A stretch of DNA of 64,000 bases from Coriobacteriia bacterium. Lineage in GTDB: Bacteria > Actinomycetota > Coriobacteriia > Anaerosomatales > Anaerosomataceae. This document shows positions 15,187 to 23,757 of the stretch, piece after piece. Within the stretch, counting starts at the first letter, position 1. Every line of letters begins with the position of its first letter. Location: assembly GCA_016938395.1 (NCBI GenBank), contig JAFGUS010000094.1:1-64000 (forward strand), read 5' to 3'. Both the position numbers and the translations under genes were made by a program. A model generated the notes under the pieces. It was not told the origin of the DNA. It did no database searches and saw only the letters and a program-made list of their open reading frames with translations.

Positions 15187-16317
15187 GTGGCAAGCCGCGT
15201 GGCGTGCGTCTCCTGCGACTCGTACGACCCAGCCGCGGTCGATGCGGCCGTCCTGCGCGGCCTCGACCTTCTCGGCGGTGCTTCGCGCTTCGTCCGCAGC
15301 GGGGAGCGCATCCTGCTCAAACCGAATCTGCTCGTTGCGAGCGCTCCGGAGAAGGCGGTCACCACGCACCCGACGGTGTTCTCGGCGGTCGTCCGCGCGC
15401 TGGCGGCCGAGGGCGCCGCGCTCTCGTGGGGGGACTCTCCCGGGTTTGGCTCCACCACTGGCGTGGGCAGCCGCGCAGGTATCACGGGGGAGGCCGCACG
15501 GCTCGGCATCCGCACTGCCGACTTCGGCACGGGGCGCGAGGTGTCCTTCCCGGACGGCGAGCTCATCAAGCGTTTCACCATCGCCGAGGGCGTGCTCGAC
15601 TCAGACGGTCTCGTCTCGCTTCCCAAGCTCAAGACGCACGCGCTCACGCGCATGACCGGTGCGGTGAAGAATCAGTTTGGCTGCATTCCCGGCATGCTCA
15701 AAGGTGAGTTCCACGCCCGGATGCCCGATGTCGAGCGGTTCTCGCAGATGCTCGTGGATCTCAACAGGCTGCTGCGCCCAAGGCTCGTGGTGATGGACGC
15801 CGTGATCGCGATGGAGGGCAACGGCCCGCGGGGCGGTGACCCCCGGCAGGTGGGCGTGCTGCTCATCTCGGATGACCCGGTGGCGGTCGACGCGATCGGC
15901 TGCCGCATCATGGCGCTCGACCCGGCGCTCGTTGGGACGTGCGTGTGGGGCGAGCGCCTCGGTCTCGGGTCGATGAGCGAGATCGAGGTGCTCGGTGACG
16001 ACGTGCCCGTGATCGAGGACTTCGTCGTGAACCGCTCGCCGAGCTCGACCACCGGCAAGCTCGGCTCGTCGCTCGGCAAGCGTCTGCTGGCGCCGCGTCC
16101 GTACATCGTGCCCGAGCGGTGCACGCGCTGCGGCACGTGCGTGGCCGTGTGTCCGGTGGCGCCCAAGGCCGTGGACTTCCCGGCGGGCGAGCGCACGCTC
16201 GTGCCCGAGCACGACTACGAGCGCTGTATCCGCTGCTACTGCTGCCAGGAGATGTGTCCGGAGCGCGCCATCGAGGTGACGACGCCGCTGCTGCTGGGGA
16301 GGCTCATCCGGCGGTAG
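15187..16317 (+). CDS. DUF362-family iron-sulfur protein with C-terminal bis-4Fe-4S ferredoxin domain, 376 aa
   Basis: The N-terminal 300 residues form a DUF362 domain (LKPNLLVASAPEKAVTTHP, GDSPGF, SLPKLKTHALTRMTGAVKNQFGCIPG, PVAVDAIG). The C-terminus has two ferredoxin clusters: CTRCGTCVAVCP and CIRCYCCQEMCP; the second has Cys-Tyr-Cys-Cys spacing. GTG 15187 is chosen because GGAGG lies 4-8 bases before it; the open frame upstream is antisense to kdpD. DUF362/ferredoxin fusions are common in anaerobes and presumably move electrons, but no reaction is established. The gene is divergent from the kdpDE/trk operon. Confidence 0.85.
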   Translation: MASRVACVSCDSYDPAAVDAAVLRGLDLLGGASRFVRSGERILLKPNLLVASAPEKAVTTHPTVFSAVVRALAAEGAALSWGDSPGFGSTTGVGSRAGITGEAARLGIRTADFGTGREVSFPDGELIKRFTIAEGVLDSDGLVSLPKLKTHALTRMTGAVKNQFGCIPGMLKGEFHARMPDVERFSQMLVDLNRLLRPRLVVMDAVIAMEGNGPRGGDPRQVGVLLISDDPVAVDAIGCRIMALDPALVGTCVWGERLGLGSMSEIEVLGDDVPVIEDFVVNRSPSSTTGKLGSSLGKRLLAPRPYIVPERCTRCGTCVAVCPVAPKAVDFPAGERTLVPEHDYERCIRCYCCQEMCPERAIEVTTPLLLGRLIRR

Positions 16318-16329
16318 CGTCCGACCGTC

Positions 16330-17796
16330 TCACAGGTACGTGAGTCGGCCCTCCACGTGGCGCCCCTCGAGCTGGTGGTCGCGCAACCATTGCTCGAGCA
16401 CCTCGGCCGCAGACGTCGTGACCACCTTGCTTGGCCCGGCGGCCAGCAGTTCCTCCTCGGTCACGTTCAGGTACGGCACGCAGTTCTTCGCATGGTAACC
16501 CTGCAGCGCCACAGTGTACGTGGAGTCGTGGCTCACGGGTACGTCGTTGAGTGCGAGCGATACGAGGCGATGCTCCGCGTCGGAGTACGCCGCGCGGACG
16601 GCGTGGTTCACCTGATAGCATTCGCCCTCGCCGTCGCGGTTCTCAGGCCGCATCCAGTGCTGGAACATCCGCTCTAGTGTGGCTCCGGTAACCGTGTACC
16701 GCGTCACGGTGTCGTCGTAGGGGAAGCAGCCCATGAAGTCCATCAGGGTCACCATCGGTCCGAGACGCTCCACCCGCACGGACCCTGCGCCCAGGAGCAC
16801 CACGTCCGACTGCGTCTCAGCGGCGAGGGCGTCGGCCATCAGGTTGCCGAGCGATGTCTCCTCTTCCCGGCGCGGGTGGGTGTGTTCGTGCGTTAACTTC
16901 GAGATCACCACCGAGTACTTGCGGTCCACCTCGTCTTTGTAGCGGGCGATGAACTCCACCATGCCCTGGTCGGGCTCCACGAGGTCCTCGTTGATGGGGA
17001 TGAGCTGCCAGGTCCAGTCGATGATCGCATTGGTCTCGTCGTCAACGGTGATGTCGAAGCGGCCGATCTGGTCGGTGCCGGTACCGGCCTGGGCGATCAG
17101 GATGTTGTTGACCACCGCAGGCTCCTCGAGAATCGTGTGGGAGTGCCCGCCGATGATCATGTCCACGCCCCACGCAGGGTCGAGAGCAGCAGCCAGCTCC
17201 TTGTCCGACTCGAACCCGATATGGGTGAGCAGAACGGTGAGATCGATGTCGTCGTTGCGGTACGCGTTGCAGATGCGGCCCACCTCGGCGGCGGCTTCGT
17301 GCACGTCCATGAAGGCCCCGATGACCTCATCGAGCCGGACGGCGTCGATGATCTTCTCGGTGATGACGCCGGTGAACAGGACGTCGAAGCCGGCCTTCTC
17401 GATGATGACGTACGGGTCCATGAGCCGCTTCTCGAAACCCTTGACGTAGAGGTTCGCGCTCACGATGGGGAAGTTCGCGATCTTCTCGAGGAACAGCAGG
17501 TGCGGGACGCCGTAGTCGACCTCGTGATTGCCGACCGTCACCACGTCAGGCGTGATGTAGTTCATGATGTCGATCGTGGAGATGCCCTTGAAGTCCGAGT
17601 CGATGATCGATCCCTGCACCATGTCTCCCGCGATGACGTAGAAGACGTTCTCCTCCTCGGCGCGGACCTTGTTCACGTACGCCGACAGAAGGGCGAGCCC
17701 GCCGCTGAGCGGACCACCACCCGCTGCCTGTTCGGCGAGGAAGTCTCCGTGCATGTCGTTCGAGTGCAGGATGGTGAACTTCTTGGTCAAGCCCAT
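16330..17796 (-). CDS. 5'-nucleotidase / UDP-sugar hydrolase family metallophosphatase, 488 aa, without signal peptide
   Basis: N-terminal calcineurin-like phosphoesterase domain with metal-binding blocks [28 protein letters not shown] and GGHSHT, followed by the substrate-specificity 5'-nucleotidase_C domain (about 310-480; [23 protein letters not shown]). ATG 17796 is preferred: GGAAGG is correctly placed before it and the protein begins right at the first beta strand. Most relatives are secreted by a signal peptide; this one has none, so a cytoplasmic location is inferred. Substrate range in the family is broad (nucleoside monophosphates, UDP-sugars, cyclic dinucleotides). Confidence 0.88.
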   Translation of the reverse strand: MGLTKKFTILHSNDMHGDFLAEQAAGGGPLSGGLALLSAYVNKVRAEEENVFYVIAGDMVQGSIIDSDFKGISTIDIMNYITPDVVTVGNHEVDYGVPHLLFLEKIANFPIVSANLYVKGFEKRLMDPYVIIEKAGFDVLFTGVITEKIIDAVRLDEVIGAFMDVHEAAAEVGRICNAYRNDDIDLTVLLTHIGFESDKELAAALDPAWGVDMIIGGHSHTILEEPAVVNNILIAQAGTGTDQIGRFDITVDDETNAIIDWTWQLIPINEDLVEPDQGMVEFIARYKDEVDRKYSVVISKLTHEHTHPRREEETSLGNLMADALAAETQSDVVLLGAGSVRVERLGPMVTLMDFMGCFPYDDTVTRYTVTGATLERMFQHWMRPENRDGEGECYQVNHAVRAAYSDAEHRLVSLALNDVPVSHDSTYTVALQGYHAKNCVPYLNVTEEELLAAGPSKVVTTSAAEVLEQWLRDHQLEGRHVEGRLTYL

Positions 17797-17926
17797 TGGC
17801 TGCCCTTCCGCCGCGCCACTCACCGTGGCTCCCACGTCACACTTGCTAGTATTCCCCGCGCCTCACGTGGGGCACTGGGGCACGACCCATCGCGCGCCGT
17901 GCCGAGCCCGGGAACGGGGACAGCTC

Positions 17927-18156
17927 GTGGAGATCGCACTCTCGGGGATTGTATCGTCCTATGCCGTCGCCACCTTCAAGCGCGATCCGGCCAACAAGGG
18001 TCGCATCATGGACCGGGGTCTGTGGGCGTGGACGCGTCATCCGAACTACTTCGGCGAGTCCCGCTGCTCGAGAAGAAGTATGCGGGGCGCCCCGACTGGG
18101 AGGCCTATGCTGCGCGCACGAGCGTGTTCGTACCGCTGCCGCCGAAGCGGGGATAG
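17927..18156 (+). pseudogene. Remnant of a DUF1295 (steroid 5-alpha-reductase-like) membrane protein gene
   Basis: Frame one encodes [15 protein letters not shown] and [13 protein letters not shown], the conserved core of DUF1295 proteins. Directly after GAG at 18060 the reading shifts by one frame to [20 protein letters not shown], which is the family's extreme C-terminus, ending at TAG 18154-18156. The roughly 40 residues that normally separate these blocks, and the N-terminal helices, are missing. So this is a gene reduced by a large 5' loss plus an internal deletion with frameshift. The intact relative would be about 250 residues. Confidence 0.75.
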
Positions 18157-18168
18157 CGCACGCCGACG

Positions 18169-18972
18169 CTACCAGAGGCGGTACCAGCCCCCGCGTTCCT
18201 CGACCACCGCAGGGATCCCATAGAGCTCCGACAGGTGCTCTCCGGTGAGCAGCTCCTTCTTGGGTCCATCGCCCACGACCCGACCGTCCTTGAGCATCAC
18301 CACGCGCGAGACCTCGGGCACGATGTCGGAGACGTGGTGCGTGACGAGGACCAGTGCGGTCCCGGCCGCAGCCACCCTCCGCAGCAGGGCGAGGAAGTGG
18401 TGCGCGCCCGACGGGTCGAGACCGTGGGTGGGCTCGTCAAGCACGAGGAGCGAGGGGTCGTGCGCAAGTGCGCGGCCGATGAGCGCGCGCCTGGCCTCGC
18501 CGGTCGAGAGCGTCGCCATCCTTCGTTCGGCAAGGTGGCCGATCTCAAGGAAGGCGAGCAGCTCCCCGGCGCGTGCCGCCATCGCGTCGGTCACTTCGGG
18601 ACGCCGGTAGAGGCCGACCGAGCCGAAGAAGCCGGAGAGTACCGCGTCGCGGACGGTCACCTGCCGCCGGTGGTCCTCCTGCAGCGCGTCGGAGACCACC
18701 CCGAACACGCGCCTGGCCTCGAAGAGGTCCCACCGCTCCCGACCCCGCAGCAGAACCGCTGGCTCGGGGCGTGCGAGTGGACGCACGTCGCGCGTGATGA
18801 GGCCGATGAGCGTGGACTTGCCGGCGCCGTTGGGGCCGAGGACGGCAACGTGCTCGTGCTCTCGGAACGCGAGCGAATCCACATGCAGGATGGTCGTGCC
18901 GCTGCGGACGACCTCGGCATCGCGAAGCTCGATCAGCGGCACCTCGGCCACGCTAGCCGATGCCCGCCTCAC
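18169..18972 (-). CDS. ABC transporter ATP-binding protein (stand-alone, YlmA/ModF-like), 267 aa
   Basis: Walker A GPNGAGKST near residue 47, signature LSTGEARRALIGRAL near 165 (serine-threonine-glycine form), Walker B LLVLDEPTHGLD, and switch His in VLVTHH. No permease gene is adjacent. Its start region overlaps the end of the preceding zinc-ribbon gene by 20 bp if GTG 18972 is used (AAGG six bases upstream); GTG 18951 is a second possibility giving 260 residues. Stand-alone ATPases of this kind may act with distant permeases or in translation or ribosome maintenance; the partner is unknown. Confidence 0.82.
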   Translation of the reverse strand: MRRASASVAEVPLIELRDAEVVRSGTTILHVDSLAFREHEHVAVLGPNGAGKSTLIGLITRDVRPLARPEPAVLLRGRERWDLFEARRVFGVVSDALQEDHRRQVTVRDAVLSGFFGSVGLYRRPEVTDAMAARAGELLAFLEIGHLAERRMATLSTGEARRALIGRALAHDPSLLVLDEPTHGLDPSGAHHFLALLRRVAAAGTALVLVTHHVSDIVPEVSRVVMLKDGRVVGDGPKKELLTGEHLSELYGIPAVVEERGGWYRLW

Positions 18973-19651
18973 GGAACGCCTTCTTCACGGCACCGAGGGA
19001 GCCGGCGATCTGGAGCTTATGCTTGCCCGACGTCGTCTTGATGGTGACGGTGTCCTGGCCGGGGGCGCCGTTCTCGTCGGTCACGCCCTGCCTGTACTTC
19101 ACGCTGACGATGGCCGGGCGGTCGATCGCGAAGTTGCCCTGCGTCTCGGCGAGGGCCTGGTCCGGGGTCATCTGCCAGTAGGCCTCGTGGTAGTTCATCG
19201 ACGTGCCGAGCTGGGCACCCCACTGGCCGAAGAAGCCCTTACCCGAGGCCTTCGCTTCGTCGCGCGCCTGGTTGACCATCGCGGTCATCTTCTCCTTCGT
19301 GAGCTGCGCGAAGACCACACGCCGTTCGGTGATGATGAGCGAGTACGTCTTGGACTTGATGCCCATGAAGCCGCCCAGCTGGGTGAGGTTACCGATCACG
19401 GCGAGGATGCGCTCAGCGGGCGCACCGGTGGGGGCGGGAGTGGGAGAAGGTAGGGGTTCAGAGGCGGTAACGGGGGCGGGTGCAGGTGCCGCGGGGGCAG
19501 GTGCAGGCGCAGGCGTCGACTCGGCCGGGGGAGCCGGCTCGGGGGGCGGCGCCATGGTCGGTGCTGCCACCTGCGTGCCGCACGCGGTGCAGAACGAGTT
19601 TCCGGGGGAGAGCGGAGTCCCACAGGCGGTGCAGAAGCGGTTCTCGGCCAC
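18953..19651 (-). CDS. Double zinc-ribbon protein with Pro/Ala-rich linker and PH-like C-terminal domain, 232 aa
   Basis: GTG 19651 is preceded by GGAGG. Residues 1-25 carry two CTACG knuckles (Cys-x2-Cys pairs) forming one zinc ribbon. Residues about 27-85 are a Pro/Ala/Glu-rich linker of low complexity. The C-terminal part (about 90-232) has a beta-rich pattern, including TYSLIITERRVVFAQL and DTVTIKTTSGKHKLQIAG, reminiscent of a bacterial PH-like domain. No membrane segments. Similar proteins in Actinobacteria have no known function. It shares its intergenic region with the divergent GbsR-like operon and probably its mRNA with the ABC ATPase downstream. Confidence 0.65.
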   Translation of the reverse strand: MAENRFCTACGTPLSPGNSFCTACGTQVAAPTMAPPPEPAPPAESTPAPAPAPAAPAPAPVTASEPLPSPTPAPTGAPAERILAVIGNLTQLGGFMGIKSKTYSLIITERRVVFAQLTKEKMTAMVNQARDEAKASGKGFFGQWGAQLGTSMNYHEAYWQMTPDQALAETQGNFAIDRPAIVSVKYRQGVTDENGAPGQDTVTIKTTSGKHKLQIAGSLGAVKKAFREAGIG

Positions 19652-19727
19652 GGTTCCTCCTCGGCTTCGGGTATCCATCGCAAGTGTAGCCGACGCCCGA
19701 CTGTACGGGAGAACTCCTCGCCGTGTG

Positions 19728-19784
19728 TTGAAGATGTGCGTAGAATGGGTAAGATACGGAACGTTCAGAAACATCTGAACGTTC
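19728..19784 (+). promoter_or_regulatory. Promoter and operator of the GbsR-like/ABC exporter operon
   Basis: TTGAAG (19728-19733), a 16-bp spacer and TAAGAT (19750-19755) form a sigma70-type promoter. Just after it, at 19759-19784, is a perfect inverted repeat: GAACGTTCAGA, four bases AACA, then its exact complement. It covers the expected transcription start, so binding there should block transcription. Each arm contains the palindrome GAACGTTC, and a further 10-bp palindrome GTTCTAGAAC (19781-19790) overlaps its right end. The first gene encodes a MarR/GbsR-type regulator, so autorepression is the natural inference. Confidence 0.7.
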
Positions 19785-19821
19785 TAGAACCAGACGACGC
19801 GCTATCCGAAGGGAGGGAGCA

Positions 19822-20289
19822 GTGGCAGCGGGCGGACAGGACCGGGAACGCTCGGCGATCACCGACAGACTGTCCGGAGTACTCGAGGCGGTCGGATTCC
19901 CACACAACATCGCACGCGTGTATTCGGCACTCACCCTCGCCGAGAACGAGGGGCTGTCGACGACTGAGATCATCTCGGTGCTCGGCGTCAGCAAGGCATC
20001 GGTGAGCAACGCGATGCAGTTCCTGGTCGGCGTGGACCTCGTTGAACGCTACCGCGTGCGCGGGAGCCGCGAGGCGCACTACCGGATCCTCAAGGGACGA
20101 TGGGGTGACATCCTGGCACGCAAGTTCACCGCCACCGGCCAAGTACGTCGCATGACCGACGAGGCGCTGGCGCTCGTGAACTCCGACAAGGCCCGGGAGC
20201 GGCTCGAGGAGATGCGCGACGTCTACGCGTTCTTCGAGCGCGAGTTCGAAGACGTCATGCAGCGATACAACGAAAGGAACGGGAGATGA
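19822..20289 (+). CDS. GbsR/MarR-family transcriptional regulator, 155 aa
   Basis: Winged helix-turn-helix near residues 45-75 (LSTTEIISVLGVSKASVSNAMQFL) preceded by a dimerisation helix and followed by a long C-terminal helical region, the GbsR arrangement. GTG 19822 is preceded by GAGGGAG. The stop overlaps the start of the ABC ATPase gene, so it is the first gene of the exporter operon, and an 11-bp inverted repeat sits at its own promoter. It is likely the local repressor released by a substrate of the exporter. The ligand is unknown. Confidence 0.82.
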   Translation: MAAGGQDRERSAITDRLSGVLEAVGFPHNIARVYSALTLAENEGLSTTEIISVLGVSKASVSNAMQFLVGVDLVERYRVRGSREAHYRILKGRWGDILARKFTATGQVRRMTDEALALVNSDKARERLEEMRDVYAFFEREFEDVMQRYNERNGR

Positions 20290-21149
20290 CCGGTCCGGCT
20301 ATCACAGTAGAAGGGTTGCGCTACGCATACGGGGACCTGGAGGCCGTCAGGGGTATCGATTTCGACGTGCAGCCCGGCGAGATCCTCGGTTTCCTCGGGC
20401 CCAACGGCGCTGGCAAGTCGACGACCATCAAGATGCTCACCGGGCAGTTGACGCCGAAGGCGGGTGTGGCCAGGGTGCTCGGCATCGATGTGTCCACCGA
20501 CGATCCGGAGCTCCAGGCGCGTATCGGCGTGTGCTTCGAGGAGAAGAACCTCTACCTCAACATGTCCGGCAAGGAGAACCTCGAGTTCTTCGCGAGCCTC
20601 TTCGGCATCAAGGACCCCGACGCCGAAGGGGTACTCCGCCGTGTGGGTCTTGCTGACCGCGCAAAGGACCGCGTGAAGACGTACTCGAAGGGCATGCGGC
20701 AGCGCATGATGATCTCTCGCGCGTTCATCAACAAGCCGGACGTGCTCTTCTTGGACGAGCCCACCGACGGCCTCGACCCGGTCACCTCAGCGGCGATCCG
20801 CAAGACCATACGCGAGGAGGCCGACCGCGGCGCAGCGGTGCTTCTTACCACGCACGACATGTTCGAGGCCGACGAACTCTCAGATCGGGTCGCCTTCATC
20901 AACGAGGGCGAGATCGTCGCGCTCGACACCGCTGAGAACCTCAAACTCAAGTACGGGACGCGCTCGGTCAAGGTTCGCCTGCGTGAGGGCGACAGCGTGC
21001 GCGAGGAGACGCTGCCGCTCGGCGGCGACGGGTCGTCCGCCACGCTGGCCGAGCTTGCAGCCAGCCCCGACCTGCTGACCATCCACACCGAGGAAGCGAC
21101 GCTGGAGCAGATATTCATCCAGCTGACCGGCAGGGGGCTTGAGGGATGA
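20286..21149 (+). CDS. ABC-2 exporter ATP-binding protein (NatA/CcmA-like), 287 aa
   Basis: Walker A GPNGAGKST (about 39-47), Q-loop region CFEEKN, signature YSKGMRQRMMISRA, Walker B VLFLDEPTDGLDP and switch His in LLTTHD. A C-terminal extension of about 60 residues is typical for drug or sodium export ATPases of this class. ATGA overlap with the regulator gene; overlap with the first permease gene. It energises the two membrane proteins encoded downstream. Confidence 0.92.
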   Translation: MTGPAITVEGLRYAYGDLEAVRGIDFDVQPGEILGFLGPNGAGKSTTIKMLTGQLTPKAGVARVLGIDVSTDDPELQARIGVCFEEKNLYLNMSGKENLEFFASLFGIKDPDAEGVLRRVGLADRAKDRVKTYSKGMRQRMMISRAFINKPDVLFLDEPTDGLDPVTSAAIRKTIREEADRGAAVLLTTHDMFEADELSDRVAFINEGEIVALDTAENLKLKYGTRSVKVRLREGDSVREETLPLGGDGSSATLAELAASPDLLTIHTEEATLEQIFIQLTGRGLEG

Positions 21150-22393
21150 GCAGGCCGATCTCACGGCCCGCGATCATCGGGGCGCTCCTGAAGAAGGAGC
21201 TCACGGCGTACTCGCGGGACTTCATCTACCTCGGGCTCACGCTCGTGGTGCTGATCATGTTCCCGATCCTCTTCCACATTCTGCCGGACTCGGTGGACGA
21301 GACGATCACCATCGCGGTCTCGCCGCCGATGGAGGTCCTGGTGGCTGACGCGCGCGACGCATTCATCGCGATGGGGGCCACCAAGGAGCAACTGGCGCAG
21401 CTCGACGAGCTCGATCTCACGGAGGCCGAGGAGGGCCTGCTGCTCGTCGAGTTCGAGGACGAGCAGCAGATGTCGCGTGTCGTCGAGGGCACGCTTGAGG
21501 CATGGGAGACCGAGGCCGGCGATCTTGTCTTGCGTGACACGGAGGCCGGTGACGAGAAGCCGAAGGACGCCGAGCGTATCAACCTCGACATCGGTATCGC
21601 GTTCCCGGCGAGCTTCATCGCCGATGTCGCAGCGAGCAAGAGCGGCGTGAGCGTGACTGTCTACTCCGACGCTGACGTACCCGCGGAGATCCAGGGCGCG
21701 ATGCGGAGCTTCGTGCGGGAGCTCGCCTACCAGTTCGCCGGCAAGGAACTTCCGGTGGACTTCCCCGAGGAAGAGGCGGTCGTGCTCGGGCCGGATCGGC
21801 TCGGTGACCAGGTGACGCTGCGCGAGCGCATGCGGCCGATGCTGCTCTTCATGATCCTGCTCATGGAGACGTTCTCGATGGCGTCGCTCATCTCGACCGA
21901 GGTGCTCCACCGGACCGTGACGGCCGTGCTCGTGACGCCCGCGAAGGTCGGTGACTTCCTGGCGGCTAAGACCATCTTCGGCACGTTCATGTCCATGAGT
22001 CAGGCGCTGATCATGCTGGCGCTCATCGGCGGACTGACCGCTCAGAACTGGTCGCTCGTGCTCGTTGTACTCCTCATGGGGGCGATCATGTTCACGGGCG
22101 TGGCGCTCTTCGTGGGCTCGGCGGGCAAGGACTTCATGGGTCAGCTCTTCTACGCGATGCTGTTCACCGTTCCGCTGCTGATCCCAACGTTCTCGGTACT
22201 CTTGCCCGGCTCGGTGGCCTCCTGGGTCCGCGTGCTGCCCAGCTACCCGATTGTCGACGTACTCGTGGGATCGATGGTCTACGGTGCCACGTGGTCTGAC
22301 TCGATAGGATCGCTCGCGTATGCCGCAGCATGGCTTGTCGTGCTCTACGTCGCGGGCCTCGTGGCGCTCAAGCGGAAGGTGGAGACACTATGA
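21146..22393 (+). CDS. ABC-2 type exporter permease, first subunit (NatB-like), 415 aa
   Basis: One N-terminal helix (about 28-50), a large extracytoplasmic domain of about 170 residues rich in acidic residues, then five membrane helices (about 230-410), which is the NatB/ABC-2 layout. The external domain includes IAFPASFIADVAASKSGVSV, a conserved stretch in NatB-like proteins. The start overlaps the ATPase stop and the stop overlaps the next permease start. It likely forms a heterodimer with the following gene. The exported substrate (sodium, drug or peptide) is unknown. Confidence 0.85.
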   Translation: MSRPISRPAIIGALLKKELTAYSRDFIYLGLTLVVLIMFPILFHILPDSVDETITIAVSPPMEVLVADARDAFIAMGATKEQLAQLDELDLTEAEEGLLLVEFEDEQQMSRVVEGTLEAWETEAGDLVLRDTEAGDEKPKDAERINLDIGIAFPASFIADVAASKSGVSVTVYSDADVPAEIQGAMRSFVRELAYQFAGKELPVDFPEEEAVVLGPDRLGDQVTLRERMRPMLLFMILLMETFSMASLISTEVLHRTVTAVLVTPAKVGDFLAAKTIFGTFMSMSQALIMLALIGGLTAQNWSLVLVVLLMGAIMFTGVALFVGSAGKDFMGQLFYAMLFTVPLLIPTFSVLLPGSVASWVRVLPSYPIVDVLVGSMVYGATWSDSIGSLAYAAAWLVVLYVAGLVALKRKVETL

Positions 22394-23454
22394 GCCTCTC
22401 ACGCATGTGGAAGGTCCTGAAGAAGGACCTGGCGCTCGGCCCACGGTCCCCGATCTTCCTGTGGGCGATCGTGCTGCCCTTCGCGCTTACGCTCATCCTG
22501 CAGGTCGCGTTCGGCTCGCTGTTCGACCCCGAGCCGCGTCTCGGCATCGTTGATGAGGGTGACTCGGAGATCACTGCTTCCGTCGAGGCGATGGAGGGAA
22601 TCGAGCTCACGCTGCTTGACGACGTCGAGGAGCTCAAAGCGCAGGTCGAGGCGAACGATCTCGATGCCGGTCTCGTTCTCACGGCAGGTTTCGACGACGC
22701 CGTGCGCAGCGGCGAGAAGCCCACGCTCGAGTTCTACATCGGCGGCGAGAGCTACGCCTCGAACCGGATCATCCTCTCGGTGACGACGATCGATCTCGTG
22801 CGCGAGCTTGAGGGCAGCGAGGCGCCGGTCACAGTCGACATCGTGAACTTCGGGCAGGCAGGCCTGCCGATCTCGGTCCGCCTGGTGCCAGTCATCGTCT
22901 TCTACGCGCTGGTGATCGCCGGGCTGTTCGTGCCCGGTTCGAACATCGTCGAGGAGAAGGAGCAGGGCACGCTCATGGCCATGCTCGTGACGCCGGTGAA
23001 GACGGCCGAGGTGCTTGTTGCCAAGTGGCTGCTGGGCGTGATCCTGGCGATGATCCTGGCCGTGGTGACCCTCGCGCTCAATGGCGCCGTGGGCCCCAAC
23101 TGGTTCCACGTCGTGATCGTTGTGTTCGTTGCGGCGATGCTCTCGGCGATGCTCGGCGTGGTGGCCGGAGTGTTCGCGAAGGACTCGTCCATCATGTTCG
23201 GCATCGTGAAAGGCACCGGCATCTTCCTGTTCGCGCCGGCGCTCTTCTACATCTTCCCCGAGTGGCCACAGTGGATCGCCAAGCTCTTCCCCCTGTACTG
23301 GATCATCAACCCGATCTGGCAGGTGTCGGTCATGGGCGAGTCGATCAGCACCGTGTGGGGCGAGATCGCGGTGGCGATTGCGATCACCGCAGCGCTCGGC
23401 GCGCTTGCATGGACGCTGGCCAGGCGGATGCAGGCGCAGATGGCGGGGCAGTAA
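22390..23454 (+). CDS. ABC-2 type exporter permease, second subunit, 354 aa
   Basis: Same topology as the preceding subunit: N-terminal helix, an extracytoplasmic domain of about 130 residues (EPRLGIVDEGDSEITASVEA at its start), then helices from about 175 to the C-terminus. ATG 22390 overlaps the first permease stop (ATGA); codons further upstream in the frame lie within that gene. The cytosolic loop VEEKEQGTLMAMLVTPVKTAEVLVAKW is the coupling region common in ABC-2 permeases. It forms a four-gene exporter cassette with its regulator. Confidence 0.85.
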   Translation: MSLSRMWKVLKKDLALGPRSPIFLWAIVLPFALTLILQVAFGSLFDPEPRLGIVDEGDSEITASVEAMEGIELTLLDDVEELKAQVEANDLDAGLVLTAGFDDAVRSGEKPTLEFYIGGESYASNRIILSVTTIDLVRELEGSEAPVTVDIVNFGQAGLPISVRLVPVIVFYALVIAGLFVPGSNIVEEKEQGTLMAMLVTPVKTAEVLVAKWLLGVILAMILAVVTLALNGAVGPNWFHVVIVVFVAAMLSAMLGVVAGVFAKDSSIMFGIVKGTGIFLFAPALFYIFPEWPQWIAKLFPLYWIINPIWQVSVMGESISTVWGEIAVAIAITAALGALAWTLARRMQAQMAGQ

Positions 23455-23498
23455 GGCACAGCATGGCGCCGGGTGTGGCGTGAAAGGAGATGCGATCC

Positions 23499-23633
23499 AT
23501 GGAGTGGTACTGGTGGGTGCTGATCGTCGTGGGCGTGGTCGTCATCGGCTACTTCAAGCTCAAGGTGTGGGGCAAGATCATGGCCAACATGAAGGCCAAG
23601 AAGGCGGCGCAAGCCGAGCTCGACGACGAGTAG
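23499..23633 (+). CDS. 44-residue single-pass membrane protein at the end of the exporter operon
   Basis: ATG 23499 follows a perfect AAAGGAGA at the right distance, 44 bp after the permease stop. The peptide starts MEWYWWVLIVVGVVVIGYF, one hydrophobic helix, then a basic, Lys-rich stretch and an acidic end (ELDDE). The frame bias and the strong ribosome binding site argue that it is a real gene. Like other small proteins beside transporters it may be an accessory subunit; no family is recognised. Confidence 0.6.
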   Translation: MEWYWWVLIVVGVVVIGYFKLKVWGKIMANMKAKKAAQAELDDE

Positions 23634-23675
23634 GAGCGTGGGTCGGGTCCGGCGAGGACCGGCCGTGCGCGAAGA

Positions 23676-23712
23676 GCAGGCAGGGGCCCCGGAGCGGAGC
23701 GGGGCCTCCTGC
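23676..23712 (+). terminator. GC-rich imperfect hairpin after the exporter operon
   Basis: GCAGG...GGCCCCG pairs with CGGGGCC-TCCTGC around an 8-base loop, with bulges. No T-tract follows, so this is terminator-like by position and strength only. Confidence 0.35.
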
Positions 23713-23757
23713 GTGCGCTAGACTGGTCGGCGCAGGCCGCCTCGTAAGGAGTGCCCG

